Shown: one piece after another, positions 60,293 through 64,000 of the stretch
How the letters are laid out: every line of letters starts with the position of its first letter
Position numbering within the stretch: position 1 is the first letter of the stretch
Assembly: GCA_020249925.1 (NCBI GenBank)
Contig: JADCER010000005.1
Coordinates: forward strand, 124,001 to 188,000
DNA: 64,000 nt
Reading direction: 5' to 3'
Origin: Roseomonas sp.
Lineage (GTDB): Bacteria > Pseudomonadota > Alphaproteobacteria > Acetobacterales > Acetobacteraceae
Program-made: the position numbers and the translations under genes
The notes under the pieces: model-generated
What the model was told of the DNA's origin: nothing
Databases searched by the model: none
The model's input: the letters and a program-made list of their open reading frames with translations, nothing else

Positions 60293-62041
60293 ATGGCCGA
60301 AGCAAAAACAGGACGGACAGGCGGCAAGCTTTTGGCGGATGCGCTGGTGGCGCAAGGCGTCACTCACGCGTTTTGCGTGCCGGGTGAAAGCTATCTTGAT
60401 CTGCTCGATGGCCTTTATTCCGTGCGCAATCGGTTGCAGCTGGTGACCTGCCGCTTTGAAGCCGGCGCGATCCATATGGCGGAGGCCTATGGCAAGCTGA
60501 CCGGCAAGCCGGGTGTTGCCATTGTCACGCGCGGCCCGGGCGCCTGCCATGCCGCGATTGGCGTGCATGTCGCGCAGCAGGATTCAACGCCGCTTGTGCT
60601 GCTGGTCGGCCAAATCCCGGTTGAGGAGACAGACCGCGAAACCTTCCAGGAAGTTGATTATCGCCGCATGTTCAGCCCCATCGCCAAATGGGTGACGCAG
60701 ATTGATGATGAAAAGCGCATCCCCGAATTGATGGCGCATGCTTTTGATGTCGCTGTCTCTGGCCGCCCCGGCCCGGTGGTGATTGCGATCAGTGAGGAAA
60801 TGCAAAAGCGCATGGCGAATGTGCCGGATATCGGCCCCGCCACCGTGCTGCCGCCGCACCCCGCGCCTGATGCCGTTTCGCGCATGATGGCAATGCTGGG
60901 CAAGGCCAAGCGTCCACTCGCGGTGCTGGGTGGGTCACGCTGGTCGGATCAGGGCAAGGCCGATATCCGCGATTTCCTGCTGGCGAATGATTTGCCGGTG
61001 GCAGTCGGCTTCCGCCGTCAGGGGATTTTTGATGGCACTTCGGAAAATTATGTCGGTGACCTCGGCGTTGGTGCCGATCCGGGCCTGGTGGCGCATGCCA
61101 AGGATGCGGATTTGATCATCGCGATTGGATCGCGCCTGGGTGAGACTTTCAGCCAGGGCTATACGCTATTGGATATGGCGGGGGCGACGCCGATTGTGCA
61201 TGTCTATCCCGAGCAATCGGAAATCGGGCGGGTCTATCGCCCGGCACTTGGCATTACCGCAGACCTCAATGCCTTTGCCGCGGCGGCCAAGGCGGCAGCG
61301 CCCGTCAAGAAGCCCGCCTGGGCTGGCTGGACGCGGGATTTGCGCGCCACGCGCATGAAGCAGGCGGCAGCACCCGACTATGAAGGGCCGCTCAATCTGG
61401 CGAAGGCCTTGCAGGATTTGGAAAAGGCGCTGCCGGCCAATACCATCTACACGACCGATGCCGGCAATTTCGCAACCTGGCCCACGCGCTTCATGCATGT
61501 GGGCGCGGGGCAGGATTTCCTTGGCCCCACCAATGGCGCCATGGGCTATGCGGTGCCGTCGGCGATTGGTGCGAAGATTGTGCATCCGGAACGGCCGGTC
61601 ATTGGCTTTGTCGGCGATGGCGGTTTCCTGATGACGGGCCAGGAAATCGCGACCGCCTTCCATCATTCCGTCAATCCGGTGATTCTGGTTTTCAACAACC
61701 AGATGTACGGCACCATCCGCATGTATCAGGAACGCACCTATCCGCATCGTGTGTCTGGCACGGCACTCACCAATCCGGATTTCGCGCGCTTTATTGAAGC
61801 CTTTGGTGGCCATGGTGAGGTGGTGGAAAAGACCGAGGATATGGTGCCGGCAGTCCAGCGCGCACTCGCTTCCGGCAAGCCCGCCATTGTGGAAATACGC
61901 ATGAATCCGGAACAGGTGACCAATCGCGCGACCATTGCCGATTTGCGCGCGCAATCCGGCAAGGCTGCGCCGGCGGCCGCCTTGCCAGCCAAGGCGAAGC
62001 GCGGCCCGGCGCCGCGGCGAAGCGGGCCCCGCCCGCGCTGA
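60293..62041 (+). CDS. Thiamine-diphosphate enzyme, acetolactate-synthase-like
   Basis: A 582-aa ThDP enzyme with three domains: N-terminal PYR with catalytic Glu56 in RFEAGAIHMAEAYGK, a central Rossmann part, and C-terminal PP with the ThDP/Mg motif GDGGFLMTGQEI...NNQMYGT. It resembles acetolactate synthase large subunits and related carboligases or decarboxylases; the regulatory small subunit gene (ilvH) is absent, which argues for a catabolic role. A basic Ala/Arg/Pro tail of about 30 residues ends the protein. ATG 60293 follows GGGGAAGCGG; a TTG six codons earlier is less likely. Confidence 0.88.
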   Translation: MAEAKTGRTGGKLLADALVAQGVTHAFCVPGESYLDLLDGLYSVRNRLQLVTCRFEAGAIHMAEAYGKLTGKPGVAIVTRGPGACHAAIGVHVAQQDSTPLVLLVGQIPVEETDRETFQEVDYRRMFSPIAKWVTQIDDEKRIPELMAHAFDVAVSGRPGPVVIAISEEMQKRMANVPDIGPATVLPPHPAPDAVSRMMAMLGKAKRPLAVLGGSRWSDQGKADIRDFLLANDLPVAVGFRRQGIFDGTSENYVGDLGVGADPGLVAHAKDADLIIAIGSRLGETFSQGYTLLDMAGATPIVHVYPEQSEIGRVYRPALGITADLNAFAAAAKAAAPVKKPAWAGWTRDLRATRMKQAAAPDYEGPLNLAKALQDLEKALPANTIYTTDAGNFATWPTRFMHVGAGQDFLGPTNGAMGYAVPSAIGAKIVHPERPVIGFVGDGGFLMTGQEIATAFHHSVNPVILVFNNQMYGTIRMYQERTYPHRVSGTALTNPDFARFIEAFGGHGEVVEKTEDMVPAVQRALASGKPAIVEIRMNPEQVTNRATIADLRAQSGKAAPAAALPAKAKRGPAPRRSGPRPR

Positions 62042-62920
62042 TCAGGCTGACCGGGGTGCGGGTGACGGGCGCCCCGGCAAATTCATGCCGGAAAAACGCG
62101 TATCCAGATGCTCAATCTCAAGCCAGCCCATATCGCGGCCAAAGGTCTTGTAGATCGGGAAGGTTTTCAGGATGCCCAACGTTGCGGCACTTTCAAGCGG
62201 TGAGATGAAGCTGCAATCCTGATCGCCGAAGTGCGGCTGTGCCATCCAATGCGCCAATTGCTCAGCGGTCAGCGCGAAAAACCCACTATGCGGATTGGTC
62301 GCGCGCTGGAAAGTGAGCGGCTTTGCCCCCTGGCGGCCTTTCAGGAAACGCTCATCCGGTAGCGCCGCTTCGAAGGGTGCCAGCAGCCCCGGGCGCAGCA
62401 TGCCATCAATGTAGGTTTTCAGCGCCGGGCCGCGCGGATTCCATTCAAAACGATTGGGAAACAATACGCGCCGCCAGCCATAATCATCCTGAAAGGCCAG
62501 GATGCGCGGGATCATGTCACCCCCGGTGGGGCGGAGGTCATCTTCGGAAAATGCAAAAACATCATAAAGGTTGCGCGCATCGGCAAAAAGTTTATGCGCC
62601 GTGAAGCCCAGCATGCGTGGATTATCGAGCTTCGCATCATATAGCCGCACCCCGCGGGACCGGCAGTAATCAAGGTCAAGCAGGTGATCCTCGCCATTCA
62701 CCAGCACGATGATGTCAAGCTGGTCCGCGACGCCCACCATGGGTTCGAATTTCTTGTGCCAGACATTGATGCCATAGACCGGCCCGTAATGTCCGCGCCA
62801 GGAATCAATCACATTCCGGATCGCCGCCGCGCGCTGATCACGCCGATGCGCATCGGTGGAGCTATGGTTTGATCCTTCCTCGGCACGAAAGAAATGCGCG
62901 ATGGTGAGCAGGATGCGCAT
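62042..62920 (-). CDS. Glycosyltransferase-like protein of unknown function
   Basis: A 292-aa protein starting RILLTIAHFFRAEEGSNHSS. It has FAFSEDDLRPTGGDMIPRI near 130-148 (an acidic motif like a DxD) and SGFFALTAEQLAHW near 220-233, which suggest a nucleotide-sugar-binding fold, but I do not recognise the family. It starts 2 nt after the UDP-glucuronate decarboxylase stop on the same strand, so surface polysaccharide or glycan synthesis is plausible. Its stop codon meets the ThDP-gene stop in TGATCA. The open frame extends upstream to 63235 only because it reads through the neighbour. Confidence 0.7.
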   Translation of the reverse strand: MRILLTIAHFFRAEEGSNHSSTDAHRRDQRAAAIRNVIDSWRGHYGPVYGINVWHKKFEPMVGVADQLDIIVLVNGEDHLLDLDYCRSRGVRLYDAKLDNPRMLGFTAHKLFADARNLYDVFAFSEDDLRPTGGDMIPRILAFQDDYGWRRVLFPNRFEWNPRGPALKTYIDGMLRPGLLAPFEAALPDERFLKGRQGAKPLTFQRATNPHSGFFALTAEQLAHWMAQPHFGDQDCSFISPLESAATLGILKTFPIYKTFGRDMGWLEIEHLDTRFSGMNLPGRPSPAPRSA

Positions 62921-62922
62921 GC

Positions 62923-63909
62923 TCAGGCGTTTCCTCTCGAAAGCAGCCGGTCGAAATAGGCGATGGTCTGCACCAGGCCCTGTTCCAGCGGGATGGTCGG
63001 TTCCCAGCCAAGCTTGGCGCGTGCCTTGGTGATATCGGGCTGGCGCTGGCGCGGGTCGTCTACCGGGGCGGGGCGGAATACCATGCGCGAAGCCGAACCG
63101 GTCAGGCGGATCACCGCTTCGGCCAATTCGATCATGGTAAACTCGCCCGGATTGCCGAGATTGATCGGCCCCGTTGTGTCTTCGGGTGAATCCATCAGCC
63201 GGCGCAAGCCTTCCACCAGATCCGCGACAAAGCAAAAGGACCGCGTCTGCTTGCCATCGCCATAGATGGTGATGGGATCACCGCGCAAAGCCTGCACGAT
63301 GAAATTGGACACCACGCGCCCATCATTCGGGTGCATGCGCGGGCCATAGGTGTTGAAAATGCGCGCCACCTTGATCGGCAGGCGGAATTGCCGATGGTAG
63401 TCGAAGAATAGGGTTTCTGCGCAGCGCTTGCCCTCATCATAACAGGAACGCGGCCCGATTGGGTTCACATTGCCCCAATATTCCTCGGGCTGCGGGTGCA
63501 CATTGGGGTCGCCATAAACCTCACTGGTGGAAGCCTGCAGGATGCGCGCCTTCAGGCGTTTCGCGAGACCCAGCATATTGATCGCGCCATGGACGCTGGT
63601 TTTCAGCGTCTGCACCGGGTCATGCTGGTAATGGATGGGCGATGCGGGGCAGGCGAGATTGTAGATTTCATCAACTTCGACATAAAGCGGGAAGGTCACG
63701 TCATGGCGCAGCAATTCGAAGTAAGGGTGATCCAGCAGGCTTTCTATATTGGCCTTGTTGCCGGTGAAGAAATTATCGGCGCAGAGAACCTCATGCCCTG
63801 CGGCCAAAAGCGCATCGCATAAATGGCTGCCGACAAAGCCGGCACCACCCGTGACCAGGATGCGCTTGCGCGCGTGGTATTCGCGTTTGGTTTCGTTCTT
63901 ATTGTCCAT
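62923..63909 (-). CDS. UDP-glucuronic acid decarboxylase (UDP-xylose synthase)
   Basis: A 328-aa short-chain dehydrogenase-type enzyme that makes UDP-xylose from UDP-glucuronate. NAD-binding [11 protein letters not shown] near 20-30, catalytic YDEGK (Tyr and Lys), the family sign [19 protein letters not shown] near 88-106, [18 protein letters not shown], and the substrate block [13 protein letters not shown]. The Arg/Pro-rich match is to the UXS group rather than GalE. Its ATG overlaps the stop of the gene before it (TAATG) and is followed by the glycosyltransferase-like gene. Confidence 0.94.
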   Translation of the reverse strand: MDNKNETKREYHARKRILVTGGAGFVGSHLCDALLAAGHEVLCADNFFTGNKANIESLLDHPYFELLRHDVTFPLYVEVDEIYNLACPASPIHYQHDPVQTLKTSVHGAINMLGLAKRLKARILQASTSEVYGDPNVHPQPEEYWGNVNPIGPRSCYDEGKRCAETLFFDYHRQFRLPIKVARIFNTYGPRMHPNDGRVVSNFIVQALRGDPITIYGDGKQTRSFCFVADLVEGLRRLMDSPEDTTGPINLGNPGEFTMIELAEAVIRLTGSASRMVFRPAPVDDPRQRQPDITKARAKLGWEPTIPLEQGLVQTIAYFDRLLSRGNA

Positions 63910-64000
63910 TATCGCCCCACCGCATAACCCTGCATGCCGCGCGGATTGGCACCAGCACGGATGGTGCCATCGGCTTCAAGCCGCGCGCCGGTCAGCCGCC
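63909..64000 (-). CDS. Probable gamma-glutamyltransferase family protein (C-terminal fragment)
   Basis: The minus-strand frame from the window edge to TAA at 63911-63909 gives the last 29 or so residues, ending [22 protein letters not shown]. The [13 protein letters not shown] ending is like that of gamma-glutamyltransferase-type proteins of alphaproteobacteria, from memory. Its stop overlaps the start of the UDP-glucuronate decarboxylase gene by one base. The rest lies outside the window. Confidence 0.5.
   Translation of the reverse strand, partial: RLTGARLEADGTIRAGANPRGMQGYAVGR

Noticed and set aside
62921-63235. Upstream extension of the glycosyltransferase-like frame
   Set aside because: The extension lies wholly within the UDP-glucuronate decarboxylase gene; ATG 62920 starts a normal protein directly after that gene's stop.
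1-64000. CRISPR arrays, tRNA, rRNA, insertion sequences and prophage genes
   Set aside because: Looked for regularly spaced repeats, cloverleaf-type sequences, transposase motifs and phage structural genes; none was seen.

Overview
The window is a dense, GC-rich (by eye a little above 60 %) chromosomal stretch of an alphaproteobacterium. The very high number of periplasmic solute receptors, especially orphan Bug-type receptors, together with protein flavours seen in argD, ugpB and the NdvA-like exporter, suggests the Acetobacteraceae (Roseomonas-like soil or water bacteria). That placement is inference; there is no rRNA here to prove it. I found 58 complete protein genes and a gene fragment at each edge. 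I saw no tRNA, rRNA, CRISPR array, IS element or prophage.

Layout, left to right. 1-2580 (minus): end of a peptide-type ABC importer operon (receptor, DppB, first codons of DppC). 2635-7852: a dimethylformamidase large-subunit-like protein facing a class II aldolase and two tandem Bug receptors. 7878-14168 (minus): two paralogous degenerate GGDEF/EAL-like proteins, an ABC-2 exporter pair, then argD-argF. 14169-14571: the only long gene-free stretch, carrying two palindromic repeats. 14572-21235: a Tim44-like membrane protein, a Bug receptor, a TRAP transporter and a divergent acyl-CoA synthetase. 21241-27882 (minus): an alpha/beta hydrolase, glpD and ugpBAEC for glycerol-3-phosphate uptake and oxidation, with matching inverted repeats at two points of the ugp region. 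28014-35930: a Bug receptor joined to gamma-glutamyltransferase, then a dppBCDF importer and its likely receptor on the opposite strand. 36001-39901: two more Bug receptors and an NdvA-like exporter. 39973-44299: a small HicA-like protein and a second TRAP system with duplicated receptors. 44300-45342: a VOC protein and mscL. 45378-50808 (minus): six overlapping genes for maturation of a molybdenum hydroxylase of the CO-dehydrogenase/xanthine-dehydrogenase type (coxG, coxD, coxE, split xdhC, molybdopterin-binding/nucleotidyltransferase fusion), without the structural enzyme. 50950-55799: a NhaD-like antiporter, a PrpB-like lyase, a stand-alone Lrp ligand domain and two ABC ATPases. 55953-60208: an RND efflux pair. 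60293-62041: a ThDP enzyme. 62042-64000 (minus): a glycosyltransferase-like protein, UDP-glucuronate decarboxylase and the end of a probable second gamma-glutamyltransferase.

The region is mainly about scavenging organic acids, peptides, glycerol-3-phosphate and related compounds, with the matching first catabolic enzymes beside the transporters. Eleven of the twelve substrate receptors start with a twin-arginine type leader. Many operons are translationally coupled through ATGA or TGATG overlaps. A CTAG tetramer lies about 30-40 nt before six start codons and probably marks the promoter -10 region. The most interesting items are the structural-gene-less Mo-hydroxylase maturation operon, the degenerate GGDEF/EAL-like pair with a C-terminal cysteine cluster, the Bug/gamma-glutamyltransferase/Dpp grouping, and the palindromic intergenic repeats.
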